Counted from the stretch's first letter, positions 1-9,450 are shown. The stretch is 64,000 bases of DNA from Catellatospora citrea (GCF_003610235.1 NZ_RAPR01000001.1:8060001-8124000), one strand, 5' to 3'. Made by a program: numbers and translations. Notes: generated by a model from the sequence alone, not told the origin.

Positions 1-850
1 CCCCGGCGCCCATCGCCATGGCCGCGTCGCCGACCGCGTACAGGTCCGGGTGCGAGACCGAGCGCATGGTCCCGTCGACCACGATCTGACCGGTGCCGGT
101 GACCTCCAGGGCGGTCGCCTGCGCGATCGGGTGGACCGCGAAACCGGTGGTCCACACGGTGACCGCGGCCGGGATGGCCCTGCCGTCGGCGGTGGCGACG
201 TGGTCGGCGGCGACGGCGCTGACGGCGGCGTGCTCGTACGCGGTGATCCCGAGCTTGCCGAAGACCTTGCCGAGGTGGTCGCGGCCCTTGGGGGAGAGCC
301 AGTCGCCGAGGCCGCCGCGAGCGGCGAGCGCGACGTCGAGGTCGGGGCGGGCCTCGGCGATCTCGGTCGCGGCCTCCAGGCCGGTGAGGCCGCCGCCGAC
401 GACGAGCACGGTCTGTCCGGCGTCGAGGCGGGCCAGGCGCTCGCGCAGCCGGAGTGCCCCGGGGCGGCCGGCGATCTCGTAGGCGTGTTCGGCGGTTCCG
501 GGCACGCCCTGGGCGTTCCAGCCGCTGCCGAGGGCGTAGACGAGGGTGTCGTAGGCGAGTTCGTCGGCGCCGTTCGCGTCGGTGACGGCCACGGTCTTGC
601 GGTCGACGTCGACTGCGGTGACCTTCGCGAGCCGCAGTTGGACGCCGGTGCCCGCGAACATCTCGGTGAACGGCCGGGGCTTGAGGTCCTGGCCGACCGC
701 GAGCTGGTGCATGCGGACGCGTTCGACGAAGTCGGGCTCGGCGTTGACCAGGGTGATGGCGACGTCGTCGCGGTGCAGCCGCTTGGCGAGGCGGCCGGCG
801 GCGATCGCGCCGGTGTATCCGGCGCCGAGGACGATGATGCGGTGCTGCAT
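1..850 (-). CDS. NDH-2-like FAD-dependent NAD(P)H oxidoreductase (partial, 3' end outside window)
   Basis: Partial gene starting at the ATG at 850 (AGGAG ribosome site just upstream) and running off the left edge; about 283 residues are visible. It looks like a type II NADH dehydrogenase / pyridine-nucleotide oxidoreductase, a flavoenzyme passing electrons from NAD(P)H to a quinone or other acceptor. Seen: an N-terminal FAD-binding GAGYTG at residues 9-14, a second dinucleotide fold GGGLTG near residue 150, and the C-terminal FAD motif LYAVGDAAMAMG at the edge. No CxxC redox pair is visible, which favours NDH-2-like over disulphide reductase. It is in line with, and 92 bp downstream of, the ECF41 sigma gene. 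Oxidoreductases are typical partners and targets of ECF41 factors, so control by that sigma factor is likely (inference). Confidence 0.88.
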   Translation of the reverse strand, partial: MQHRIIVLGAGYTGAIAAGRLAKRLHRDDVAITLVNAEPDFVERVRMHQLAVGQDLKPRPFTEMFAGTGVQLRLAKVTAVDVDRKTVAVTDANGADELAYDTLVYALGSGWNAQGVPGTAEHAYEIAGRPGALRLRERLARLDAGQTVLVVGGGLTGLEAATEIAEARPDLDVALAARGGLGDWLSPKGRDHLGKVFGKLGITAYEHAAVSAVAADHVATADGRAIPAAVTVWTTGFAVHPIAQATALEVTGTGQIVVDGTMRSVSHPDLYAVGDAAMAMGAG

Positions 851-917
851 GTTCCTACTCCTGTCCGTCGCGGGTTCGCCTCTTGAACCGGGCGGCCCGC
901 CGTTTCCTGACAGGTAT

Positions 918-939
918 CGCTGTGAAGCACCTCACAGCG
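918..939. promoter_or_regulatory. Perfect 8-bp inverted repeat between sigma gene and reductase
   Basis: CGCTGTGA (918-925) and TCACAGCG (932-939) form a perfect dyad with a 6-nt loop. It lies in the 92-bp gap between the ECF41 sigma stop (943) and the reductase start (850). It could be a short terminator/attenuator for the sigma gene or an operator for the reductase promoter. There is no T-tract on either side. Confidence 0.5.
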
Positions 940-942
940 TGG

Positions 943-1887
943 TCAGAATGCGTTGAACAGGGGTTTTCCGTGGTCGACCGTCGCCCAGTGCGCGGTCGCG
1001 CGGGCGAGTTTGTCAGGGTTGACCTGGTTGCGGAACGCGGCGATGCCCTCGGCGGTGACCTCCAGGCACATGATGCCGACGACCCTGCCGTCCAGGACCG
1101 CGACCACCGCCGGGTCGCCGTTGGCGGTCGAGGCGTAGACCTCCGGCGAGCCGCCGACGATCGCGCGTTTGGCCTCGGCCGGCCGGAACAGGCCCCACAG
1201 GAACTTCGCGACCGCGACCGCGCCCTCGAACGCCCTGGCGCGGGCGGGGACCTTGCCGCCGCCGTCGCCGATCGCGATGGCGTCGGCGGTGAGCAGCCGC
1301 ACCAGCGGCTCCGTCCGGCCGCTGGTGGCGGCCGCCAGGAACTCTTCGACGATGCGCCGGGCGGCGGCCTCGTCGATCTCGGTGCGGGACCTGCCGTCCG
1401 CGACGTGCTTCTTGGCGCGGTGGAAGATCTGCTGGCTGGCGGCCTCGGTGAGGTCGAGGATCTCGGCGATCTCCCGGTGCGGGTAGTCGAAGGCCTCGCG
1501 CAGCACGTACACGGCGCGCTCGTTGGGGGACAGGCGCTCCAGGAGGGTGAGGACCGCGTAGGAGACCGACTCGCGCTGTTCGGCGGTGTCGGCGGGGCCG
1601 AGCATCGGGTCGCCGCCGAGCAGCGGCTCGGGCAGCCACTCGCCCACGTAGGACTCGCGGCGCGCCCGGGCCGAGGTGAGCTGGTTGAGGCACAGGTTGG
1701 TGAGGACCTTGGTCAGCCAGGCCTCGGGGACCTCGATACGGTCGACGTCGGTGGCCTGCCAGCGCAGGAACGTCTCCTGCACGGCGTCCTCCGCCTCCGC
1801 GGCGGAGCCGAGCAGGCGGTAGGCCACGGCCTCCAGGCGGGGCCTGGCGGCCTCGAACCGGTCGACGTCTTCCGCGGTCAACGGCAT
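943..1887 (-). CDS. sigJ: ECF41-family RNA polymerase sigma factor with SnoaL-like C-terminal extension
   Basis: A 314-residue extracytoplasmic-function sigma factor that would redirect RNA polymerase to its own promoters. Sigma-2 occupies about residues 8-75 and sigma-4 about 105-165, followed by a roughly 140-residue NTF2/SnoaL-like domain replacing the usual anti-sigma control. The three marks of group ECF41 are present: WLPEP in the linker (84-88), DGGGK (208-212) and NPDKL near the end (290-294). In this family the C-terminal domain both activates and restrains the factor. The next gene in line is a flavin oxidoreductase (1-850), matching the family habit of sitting beside oxidoreductase, epimerase or carboxymuconolactone-decarboxylase genes. 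The group is certain; the symbol sigJ is by family resemblance. Confidence 0.93.
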   Translation of the reverse strand: MPLTAEDVDRFEAARPRLEAVAYRLLGSAAEAEDAVQETFLRWQATDVDRIEVPEAWLTKVLTNLCLNQLTSARARRESYVGEWLPEPLLGGDPMLGPADTAEQRESVSYAVLTLLERLSPNERAVYVLREAFDYPHREIAEILDLTEAASQQIFHRAKKHVADGRSRTEIDEAAARRIVEEFLAAATSGRTEPLVRLLTADAIAIGDGGGKVPARARAFEGAVAVAKFLWGLFRPAEAKRAIVGGSPEVYASTANGDPAVVAVLDGRVVGIMCLEVTAEGIAAFRNQVNPDKLARATAHWATVDHGKPLFNAF

Positions 1888-1942
1888 GGCCCGATCCTAG
1901 CCAGCGGCAGGACCGGGCCGCCGCGACGGGCATGCCGCCTTG

Positions 1943-2920
1943 TCAGAGCCAGCCGTGGCGGGCGGCGTGATAGGCCAGGCCGGGGCGGGTGTCGACGCGG
2001 GCCAGCGCCATCAGCCGGTCGAGTCGGCGTTGGACGGTGCGGCGGCTGACGCCGAGCTGGGAGGCGATGGCCTTGTCGGGCAGGCCACCGATCATGAGGG
2101 ACAGCACGTACAGCTCGGCGTCGTCGGGGGCGTCGGCGGTCACGGTGTCGGCCTCGCCGGGCGCGTGGACCGGGGTGGCCATGGCCCAGTAGGCGTCGAA
2201 CAGCGCGGTGAGGGCGTTGAGCAGTTCGCTCGGGCCGATCACGGCGGCGGTGGTCTCGCCGCCGCCCGTCTCGCGGACCAGCGGGCAGATGGCGGTGGTG
2301 CGGTCGGCGATGGCGACCCGGATCGGCAGGCTGGGCAGGATCCGCGCCTGCTGCCCGAGCCGCACGCCGGCCAGTGCGTTGTCCAGGACGCCGGGGGAGC
2401 CCAGGAACTCGCGGTCGTAGATCACCTGGTAGCGCACCCCTCGGCGCAGCGCGTCCAGCTCGGCCGTGTTCTCGCCGCTGGGCAGCGCCACCGGGTTGGA
2501 CCGGCAGAACCAGAGCATCTCCTCGCGGGCGCTGTCCTGCAGCTGCTGCAACCGGTCGCGCAGCGCGCCGCCGCCGATGATCACCTCCACCAGGTGGTCG
2601 GCCTCCGACCGGCGCACCCCGGCCCGGTATTCGTCGTTCAGCTCGGCGACCAGCTGCCGGGCCCGTTCCAATGCCTCGTGGCGGCGCAGCAGCTGGTTGC
2701 CCAGGGCGACGGCGGGCGGCAGGGGCCGGAACACGGTGTCCTCGCCGGGCTGCGTCGCCGCCAGGCCGCGGGCCTGCAGCGCGTACAGCACCCGGGTCGC
2801 CTCGGCGAACGACAGGCTGGCGAGCGCGGCGAGCTCGTCGGGCCGGGCCCGGTCCAGTTTCACCAGGATGCGGTAGGCGTGTTCTTCCAGCGCGGGGAGC
2901 AACTCCAGCTCGTCAGGCAT
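1943..2920 (-). CDS. TrmB-like / LuxR-type transcriptional regulator
   Basis: A 325-residue DNA-binding regulator. The N-terminus (about 1-75) reads as a winged helix of the TrmB/MarR kind (ELAALASLSFAEATRVLYAL). The middle (about 100-245) resembles the PLD-like effector domain of TrmB-type proteins. The C-terminal 60 residues hold a LuxR-type helix-turn-helix (KAIASQLGVSRRTVQRRL). I chose the ATG at 2920 because GGAGGT lies 10 nt upstream; the frame is open further back to 3073 but that stretch reads as non-coding. It faces away from the iron-permease-like gene at 3109, leaving a 188-bp shared promoter region. The ligand and targets cannot be told from sequence. Confidence 0.85.
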   Translation of the reverse strand: MPDELELLPALEEHAYRILVKLDRARPDELAALASLSFAEATRVLYALQARGLAATQPGEDTVFRPLPPAVALGNQLLRRHEALERARQLVAELNDEYRAGVRRSEADHLVEVIIGGGALRDRLQQLQDSAREEMLWFCRSNPVALPSGENTAELDALRRGVRYQVIYDREFLGSPGVLDNALAGVRLGQQARILPSLPIRVAIADRTTAICPLVRETGGGETTAAVIGPSELLNALTALFDAYWAMATPVHAPGEADTVTADAPDDAELYVLSLMIGGLPDKAIASQLGVSRRTVQRRLDRLMALARVDTRPGLAYHAARHGWL

Positions 2921-3108
2921 CGTGCGGGGCACCTCCGATGTGCGGATCTTGCGGGTGGACCACCCGTACTGACCTTCCCGGGCGGCTCGCGGTTCCCTGC
3001 CGCCGATCCGGACTTTCGGTGTGTTCCGGAACCGGGTGGCGGTGCAGGCATGGAATGCGCCGCGGGCGGGCAATACCCGGTTGTGTCGCGACGACGGGAG
3101 GGACGGTC

Positions 3109-3516
3109 ATGACCGGGCGCAAGGGGGACATGCCTTCATCGGTGTCCGGTAAGGACATGTCACTGTTCGATCACTTCGCGGAGGCGGCCAGCACCTTCGC
3201 GTCGAAGGCGTGGTTCTTTGCGCTGTGCGTGCTGCTGATCCTGGTCTGGGCGCCGTCGATCGTGTTCATCGGCAAGGTCGACACCTGGCAGCTGATCATC
3301 AACACGGCGACGACCATCGTGACGTTCCTGATGGTCGCGCTGCTGCAGAACAGCCAGACGCGGGCCAACGAGGCGGTGCAGCACAAGCTCAACGCGATCG
3401 CCGACGGGCTGGCCGACCTGATGGAGGCCCAGAGCAAGGACAACGAGCAGCTGGTCGAGGACATGGTGGAGCTGCGCGACGCGGTCGGCCTGGAGCACCG
3501 GGAGGGCACCCGCTGA
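3109..3516 (+). CDS. Low-affinity iron permease family small membrane protein
   Basis: A 135-residue protein with two membrane helices (about 32-53 and 62-82) and a charged C-terminal tail likely forming a short coiled coil (about 85-130). The second helix and the following NTATTIVTFLMVALLQNSQ are the hallmark of the low-affinity iron permease family (PF04120), named for a yeast protein; the bacterial members have no proven transport role. The ATG at 3109 follows GGGAGGGAC. Upstream in-frame sequence exists but lacks a ribosome site and is antisense to the regulator. Confidence 0.85.
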   Translation: MTGRKGDMPSSVSGKDMSLFDHFAEAASTFASKAWFFALCVLLILVWAPSIVFIGKVDTWQLIINTATTIVTFLMVALLQNSQTRANEAVQHKLNAIADGLADLMEAQSKDNEQLVEDMVELRDAVGLEHREGTR

Positions 3517-3519
3517 CGG

Positions 3520-4596
3520 TCAGGACCGCTCGCGGCGGGTCCAGGCCAGCAGCCGGTCCAGTGGCCAGGTGTTGACCACCCGGTCCACCGGCACGCCGCA
3601 CCGCGCGGCCCGCTCGCAGCCGAAGCGCAGCCAGTCCAGCTGCACGCTGTAGTGGGCGTCGGAGTCGATCGCGAACAGGCAGCCCGCCTCGACGGCCAGC
3701 CGCAGCAGCCGCTTGGGCGGGTCCAGCCGGTCCGGCCGGGAGTTGATCTCGACGGCGACGCCGCGGTCCGCGCACGCGGCGAAGACGACCTCGGCGTCGA
3801 AGGTGCTCTCCGGCCTGGTCTCGGTGGCGGCGCCGCCGCCCGCGCGCCGCAGCACCCGGCCGGTGCAGTGGCCCAGGATGTCGGTGTGCGGGTCGGCGAT
3901 CGCGGCGAGCATCCGCGGGGTCATCACCTCGGTCGGGGCGCGCAGCTTGCTGTGCACGCTGGCCACCACGACGTCGAGGCGGCCGAGCAGCTCGGCGGTC
4001 TGGTCCAGCGATCCGTCGTCGAGGATGTCGACCTCGATGCCGGACAGCAGGCGGAACCCGTCGGAGTATCCGGCGTTGAGGCGTTCGACCTCGGCCAGTT
4101 GCTGTTCCAGACGCTGCGCGGTCAGGCCGCGGGCGACGGTGAGGCGGGGCGAGTGGTCGGTGAGCACCAGGTACTCCCGGCCCAGGGCGCGGGCGGCGTC
4201 GGCCATCGCGGCGATGGGCTCGGCCCCGTCGGACCAGTCGGAGTGGCTGTGGCAGTCGCCCCGCAGCGCGCTGTGCAGCGCCTCGACCGCCTCGTCGAGG
4301 GGCCGGTCCGCGGTGGCCAGCAGGCGGCGCAGGTAGACGGGCTCCTCCCCGGCCAGGGACTCGGCCACGCAGCGGGCGGTCACCTCGCCCAGGCCGGGCA
4401 GCTTGGCCAGGGTGCCCTGGGCGGCGCGGTCGGCGAGCTCGGCCGGGTCGGTGCCGGCGACGGTCTGCGCGGCCCGGCGGAAGGCCCGGATCCGGTAGCC
4501 GGCCTCCCCGGCACGCTCCAGCTCCACGGCGATGGCCAGCAGGTCGGCGGCGGGGTCCCGGTTCACCCCCGAGTTGTACCCCGTCGTATCGGACAT
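3520..4596 (-). CDS. PHP-domain metal-dependent hydrolase with helix-hairpin-helix N-terminus
   Basis: A 358-residue protein combining an N-terminal DNA polymerase beta-like HhH region (about 10-100, with LAKLPGLGEVTA) and a PHP phosphoesterase domain. PHP metal-binding motifs are clear: DCHSHSDWSDG, LTDHS, GIEVDIL, SVHSK, HTDILGHCTGR and SDAH. This is the architecture of the C-terminal half of bacterial family X polymerases without the polymerase domain, and is common in actinomycetes. The role is probably phosphoesterase/exonuclease or nucleotide-linked; the substrate is unknown. The ATG at 4596 is preferred because AAGGA lies just before it; an earlier in-frame start at 4629 is possible. 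It ends 3 bp from the convergent iron-permease-like gene. Confidence 0.88.
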   Translation of the reverse strand: MSDTTGYNSGVNRDPAADLLAIAVELERAGEAGYRIRAFRRAAQTVAGTDPAELADRAAQGTLAKLPGLGEVTARCVAESLAGEEPVYLRRLLATADRPLDEAVEALHSALRGDCHSHSDWSDGAEPIAAMADAARALGREYLVLTDHSPRLTVARGLTAQRLEQQLAEVERLNAGYSDGFRLLSGIEVDILDDGSLDQTAELLGRLDVVVASVHSKLRAPTEVMTPRMLAAIADPHTDILGHCTGRVLRRAGGGAATETRPESTFDAEVVFAACADRGVAVEINSRPDRLDPPKRLLRLAVEAGCLFAIDSDAHYSVQLDWLRFGCERAARCGVPVDRVVNTWPLDRLLAWTRRERS

Positions 4597-4743
4597 GTCA
4601 CATCCTTGCGGACCTCTGAGCGTACGCAATCAAGATCATGGAAGGTTGTCCGGCCCGGTCGTGGCTAACATTGCTGATCCTCGCTGGCCGCAGCGGGGCG
4701 GGCCGCACCGCCGCGGCCTCGTGCCACCCCGAATGAGGTAGTC

Positions 4744-5271
4744 GTGACCGCAGGCCTGGCCCCCGTCATCGCCGCCACCACCCACTGGCTGACCCGGGCG
4801 TACCCCTCCGACGGCGGACCGGCCCAGGCGGCCCGCCTGCTCGCGCAGGCGCGCCAGGCCGCGACCGTGGCCGCCTGGCTGCGCTACCCGACGTCGCTGG
4901 ACGCCGGGCTGCTGGCGATGGTCGGCACGGGCGGCTCCGGCGGGCTGGACCGGGTCATGCGCCGCGACGAGCACGTCGAGGACGACGCCAACGACCGCAT
5001 CTGGCGGGGCTGGGTCGACGAGATCGTCGCCAGCTGGGCGGCGTGCCTCTTGTCCGATCCGCGCCTGGCCGCCGACGCGGTCGCCGCGACCGCCGACTGC
5101 GAGCACGCCGAGACCGGTCCGCGGGACTTCGGCCGCCTCACCACGCCTGACGCCGAGGACAGCCGCGCCGCCGCCCTGCTGCGCCACCCGGACCTGGTCG
5201 CCCCGGTCGCCAACATGCACCGGGCGCACCTGATCGAGCGCCTGCGCCTCGACCCCGTCGAGGTCGGCTGA
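4744..5271 (+). CDS. Hypothetical protein
   Basis: A 175-residue soluble alpha-helical protein that I do not recognise. It starts at GTG 4744 after GAGGTAG. No signal peptide, membrane segment or catalytic motif is visible. It is rich in Ala, Asp and Leu, with helices such as AARLLAQARQAATVAAWLRY. Codon use (nearly all G/C in third position) supports real coding. It stands alone between the divergent PHP gene and the small membrane protein at 5386. Confidence 0.75.
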   Translation: MTAGLAPVIAATTHWLTRAYPSDGGPAQAARLLAQARQAATVAAWLRYPTSLDAGLLAMVGTGGSGGLDRVMRRDEHVEDDANDRIWRGWVDEIVASWAACLLSDPRLAADAVAATADCEHAETGPRDFGRLTTPDAEDSRAAALLRHPDLVAPVANMHRAHLIERLRLDPVEVG

Positions 5272-5385
5272 CCGGGCGGGATACATCGCATCGACGGCCA
5301 TTCGGTTTGACACGATTCACCCAGGGGTACCCGGTATGTCATGCGGGCCCGACCGGGGTCGGCAGGTCACCCGAGGGAGCAAGAG

Positions 5386-5529
5386 ATGGCCACGCTGCTG
5401 TGGATTCTCGCGGTCGTGCTGGTGGTCGCGGGTATCTTCGCCCTGATCCGCAGGGAGATCCTCTGGGGCATCGTGCTGATCGTCGTGGGCCTGCTGGTGG
5501 GCCCGGGAGGCGTCAGCATCTTCACCTGA
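5386..5529 (+). CDS. GPGG-motif small membrane protein
   Basis: A 47-residue protein of two hydrophobic helices joined by a short basic turn (LIRREI), ending with the LLVGPGG motif that names this actinobacterial family of small membrane proteins. The function is unknown; related peptides are often stress induced. The ATG at 5386 follows GAGGGAG at 5373-5379. A strong hairpin follows immediately, so it is probably a single-gene transcript. Confidence 0.88.
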   Translation: MATLLWILAVVLVVAGIFALIRREILWGIVLIVVGLLVGPGGVSIFT

Positions 5530-5537
5530 GCCCCGTC

Positions 5538-5581
5538 CGCTCGCATCGGACCGCTTCGCGCTGTTTGGTCCGATGCGAGCG
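5538..5581. terminator. Strong bidirectional hairpin terminator
   Basis: A perfect 15-bp inverted repeat (5538-5552 with 5567-5581; arm CGCTCGCATCGGACC) and a 14-nt loop, 9 bp after the small membrane protein stop. It lies between convergent genes (5386-5529 and 5638-6840), so it can serve both. No T-run follows, as is usual in high-GC actinomycetes. Confidence 0.8.
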
Positions 5582-5637
5582 AGGCATGCCGTTTCACGAA
5601 AGGCCTCCGCAGGGAGGTTCGTCACCGTGCCCGGTGA

Positions 5638-6840
5638 TCAGTCGACGGCGTGGGCGCGCAGCTGTTCCATGACCGCCGGGGCGGGCCAGTCGCCGACCCG
5701 GTAGCGCGTCGGCGCGAGCAGCGGCTCGGGCGTCAGCTCGGCGAGCCGGGCGACCTCGCGCCACGGCACGCGGCCCCAGGCCTCGCCGTCGCGGACGAAG
5801 GAGACGAAGTCGGCCTCCGGTAGCAGCGAGGTGATGCCGTCGGTCCAGGTGGTGACGGTGATCGCGGGCTCGTCGGGGCGGGCCGCGGCGATGAGCGACG
5901 CCACGAACACGTCGATGTCGTGCTCGGCGTACTGGGCGGACAGCCAGCGGGTCTGCGCGCCGTACTCGTGGTGGGCGAGCACGACCGCGGCCCGCCGGGC
6001 GGGCACGTGGTCGGGGTGGCCGGGCGGCGGCGCGTACGCGCCGACCCGGCCGCGCTCGTCGGCGATGTAGCCGACCGGGGAGATCCCGCGGGTCGCCTCG
6101 TTGAACTCGTTCTCGATGAGGGAGAACAGGCCCGGCATGCCGCCCTCGCCGATCGGGCACAGCAGCACCGTGTTGACGTCGGGCACGAAAGCGACGACCT
6201 GGGCCTGCATCGCCTCGCTGATCCCGGCGAGCCAGCCGGGCGCCAGCAGCAGCGAGGTGAAGTAGCCGTCGCCGGTGTCGACCATGCGGACCAGCGCGCC
6301 GGCGTCCGGCCAGGCTCGGCTCAGTGAGCGCTCGGCGATGTGCTGGAGGTTCTCGCGGGCCGCGGCGAAGACCTCGTCGGCGGTGACCTTCCAGTCGTCG
6401 AGGCGGGGCGGGGTCACGTAGGCCATGGACTCGGGACGGTCGACGACGACCAGTTCGCGCAGGTGCGGCAGGGCCGCTCGGGACAGCGGCGGCACCATGC
6501 CCATCGGGCCGCCCTGCCCGAAGGTCGCCGCGCGCAGCACCGGTCGCAGCCGGAGGCGCACCTGCTCCCAGGTCTCGTCCTCGTGCGGGGTCATGATGAT
6601 GCGGACGAGCTGCGTGATCCGGGCGCGCCGCGCGGACGCCCCGGCGTCCTCGCACTCGGCGAAGACGTTCGCGAGGTAGATCCACACCGGGCCGGTGGCG
6701 CCGTCACGCCAGGCCGCGATGGCGAACCTGCCGGCGTCGTAGCTCGCCCGCCGGACCCCCGGAGCCTGCCGGGTGATCCTGAGCGCCTCGGCCGCGAACC
6801 TGTCCCGGGGCGATCCGAACAACCTTCCCAGCAATCCCAT
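5638..6840 (-). CDS. DUF1444-like hypothetical protein
   Basis: A 400-residue cytoplasmic protein resembling the DUF1444 (YtpQ-like) group in its opening (LGRLFGSPRDRFAAEALRI) and in a duplicated layout of two related alpha/beta halves (about 1-160 and 170-400). The biochemical role of that family is unknown. I chose the ATG at 6840; a TTG nine bases further out is possible and neither has a clear ribosome site. It is downstream of, and in the same direction as, the TMEM175-like gene (48-bp gap), so they may share a transcript. Confidence 0.7.
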   Translation of the reverse strand: MGLLGRLFGSPRDRFAAEALRITRQAPGVRRASYDAGRFAIAAWRDGATGPVWIYLANVFAECEDAGASARRARITQLVRIIMTPHEDETWEQVRLRLRPVLRAATFGQGGPMGMVPPLSRAALPHLRELVVVDRPESMAYVTPPRLDDWKVTADEVFAAARENLQHIAERSLSRAWPDAGALVRMVDTGDGYFTSLLLAPGWLAGISEAMQAQVVAFVPDVNTVLLCPIGEGGMPGLFSLIENEFNEATRGISPVGYIADERGRVGAYAPPPGHPDHVPARRAAVVLAHHEYGAQTRWLSAQYAEHDIDVFVASLIAAARPDEPAITVTTWTDGITSLLPEADFVSFVRDGEAWGRVPWREVARLAELTPEPLLAPTRYRVGDWPAPAVMEQLRAHAVD

Positions 6841-6887
6841 GGCGGCCAACGTAGTGGATGGCTGTCGGCCGCGTGGGCCCGGCCAGG

Positions 6888-7565
<678 letters not shown>

Positions 7566-7644
7566 CGTGTCACCGCCTTTCTTGCCGCTGTCGCCGGGTA
7601 GAGGGGGTGAGGCCTCGGGGAGGGAACCTCACCCCCGGATCGGG

Positions 7645-8361
7645 TTACGCCGCGTCCACGGCCTCGAGGATCGACGCCGTCACGGCGTCGGGCTGCGAGA
7701 CGCTGATCGCGTGGGACGCGCCGGGCACCTCCCGGATGCCCTTGGCACCGGCCCGGTTCGCCATGAAGTGCTGCAGGGCGGCCGGGATGCACAGGTCGGC
7801 GTCGCTGAAGACGAACCACGGCGGGATCGACGACCACGCGGGCGCGTCCGTCGGCAGCCCCGTGGTGAGGGCGATCTCCGTGACGGGGCGCTGCGTCGCG
7901 CACATCACGGCGGTCCGCGCGGCCGCCACGTCGGCGGCGAACTGGTGGTGGAAGGCGTCCGGCCGGATGGCGAACTCCTGACCGCCGGACGCGATCGGGT
8001 AGGCGGCCAGTGCCTGACCGAGGGTGCTGCCCGGGAACCTGGTCGACAGCTCGAACGCGGACTCGCCCGTGTCGGGCGCGAAGGCGCATACGTAGACCAG
8101 TCCGACGACCTTGTCGTTGCGGGAGGCGGCCTCGGTGATGACCATGCCGCCGTACGAGTGTCCGACGAGCACCACCGGCCCTTCGATCGTCGCGATCACG
8201 TCGCGGACATAGGCGGCGTCGCCCGACACGCTGCGCAGCGGGTTGGCGACGGCGACGACGTCGACCGAGCGCTCCTGCAACCGCTGGACCACCCCGGCCC
8301 AGCTGGCGGACTCCGCGAAGGCGCCGTGCACGAGGACGACGGTGGGCTTCTGGTCGGTCAT
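7645..8361 (-). CDS. Alpha/beta hydrolase (esterase/haloperoxidase-like)
   Basis: A 238-residue single-domain alpha/beta hydrolase. The oxyanion strand VVLVHGAF lies at 8-15, the nucleophile elbow GHSYGG puts the catalytic Ser at 69, the acid is within FSDADL (Asp187 or 189), and the His is 217 in GASHAI. The family includes small esterases and salicylate/methyl-ester hydrolases; the substrate is unknown. The upstream region contains a 14-bp palindrome (8436-8449) that may control it. Confidence 0.9.
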   Translation of the reverse strand: MTDQKPTVVLVHGAFAESASWAGVVQRLQERSVDVVAVANPLRSVSGDAAYVRDVIATIEGPVVLVGHSYGGMVITEAASRNDKVVGLVYVCAFAPDTGESAFELSTRFPGSTLGQALAAYPIASGGQEFAIRPDAFHHQFAADVAAARTAVMCATQRPVTEIALTTGLPTDAPAWSSIPPWFVFSDADLCIPAALQHFMANRAGAKGIREVPGASHAISVSQPDAVTASILEAVDAA

Positions 8362-8435
8362 GGTGTTCTCCAGTTCGTAAGGTTTGCCCTGCTCGACCAG
8401 CTAAGACAGGGCAGCCGCGGAGCTTGTGACGGTGC

Positions 8436-8449
8436 GTGACGTACGTCAC
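8436..8449. promoter_or_regulatory. 14-bp perfect palindrome upstream of alpha/beta hydrolase
   Basis: GTGACGTACGTCAC is fully self-complementary and sits 75 bp upstream of the hydrolase start (8361), in the 279-bp divergent gap shared with the secreted protein at 8641. Its size and position fit an operator for a TetR/GntR/MarR-type repressor; no such regulator gene is adjacent. Confidence 0.55.
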
Positions 8450-8568
8450 TATCCGCAGTCATAACCTCACTGAGAGTCGATATCACGGCGCATCCGTAAC
8501 GGACAGTGATCGCACGGAGCTCGATGAGTACTTGCACCTGAGGGTGAATGGGGCTAAACGTCGCATGT

Positions 8569-8586
8569 CGTAGTCGAACAACTACG
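8569..8586. promoter_or_regulatory. Inverted repeat in promoter of secreted protein
   Basis: CGTAGT (8569-8574) and ACTACG (8581-8586) with a 6-nt spacer form a dyad just upstream of a TAGTGT -10-like box at 8597-8602. It overlaps the expected -35 region for the gene at 8641, so it may be an operator. Confidence 0.45.
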
Positions 8587-8640
8587 CAGCGTCAGATAGT
8601 GTGACCGGGCTCTGACAACCCGGACCCACAGGGAGTGTGT

Positions 8641-9450
8641 ATGAAGACTCGCATCGGTGCGCGCCGCTGGGCTACGACGCTGCTGGCCCTGCCACTGCTC
8701 GCCATCATCGCCGCGGTGGCCCCCGGATCCGCGTCCGCCGAACCCGACGGCGGCGGTGGCGATCGGGATCAGCGTGACCACTGGGGTGTGATCGCCCGCA
8801 ACACGATCGGTTCCCCGGTAGCCGAGCTGCGCAACGGCCCGTTCACCAGGTTCAACGCGACCGGCACGCTGGTGCGTCCGCCGTACGGCCAGGGCAGCCT
8901 CGGCATCGCGGTGGCCGACGACGCCACCACCCTCGGCACGTCCAGCGAGAAGGTCGACTTCGGCAACGAGGTCGACTTCTTCGGCAAGCCCGTGGCGGAC
9001 CTGACCCGGGTCGGCTTCCACGTGTTCCAGACGGGCGAGAACGTCTCGTACGGCGGCACGACGGTGAACATGCCGAACATCAGGTTCGAGATCGACCCGA
9101 ACCTGGCGGCCGATCCGACCACGTACTCCTCGCTGGTGTGGGTGCCGGACGAGTCCCCCACGCCGAACGGCTGGAGCCCGTTCCTCGACGCCACCCTGAC
9201 CGGCAAGTGGTTCCTCACCGGCGCCGCGGGCGCCGCGACCGGCTGCAACCAGACCACCCTGTGCACCTTCGCCGCCGTGCAGACCGCGCTCGCGGACGGC
9301 GGTGACCCGGCGACCATCTACACCGCCGCGGTCGGCAAGGGACGCGACTTCATCTGGGTCGGCGCCGTCGACGGCCTGCGGATCAACGACACCATCTACG
9401 ACTTCGAGGAGTCGGGCGTCAAGACCATCCGGCCCCGTCCGGGTGCCTGA
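8641..9450 (+). CDS. Secreted hypothetical protein
   Basis: A 269-residue exported protein. A Sec signal peptide is clear: a basic start (KTRIGARRW), a hydrophobic core (LLALPLLAIIAAV), and an Ala-rich cleavage region SASA before EPDGG, at about residue 30. The mature part is rich in beta-strand residues with one likely disulphide pair (CNQTTLC). I do not recognise a family. The ATG at 8641 follows GGGAG. A strong hairpin terminator follows, suggesting a monocistronic unit. Confidence 0.82.
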   Translation: MKTRIGARRWATTLLALPLLAIIAAVAPGSASAEPDGGGGDRDQRDHWGVIARNTIGSPVAELRNGPFTRFNATGTLVRPPYGQGSLGIAVADDATTLGTSSEKVDFGNEVDFFGKPVADLTRVGFHVFQTGENVSYGGTTVNMPNIRFEIDPNLAADPTTYSSLVWVPDESPTPNGWSPFLDATLTGKWFLTGAAGAATGCNQTTLCTFAAVQTALADGGDPATIYTAAVGKGRDFIWVGAVDGLRINDTIYDFEESGVKTIRPRPGA

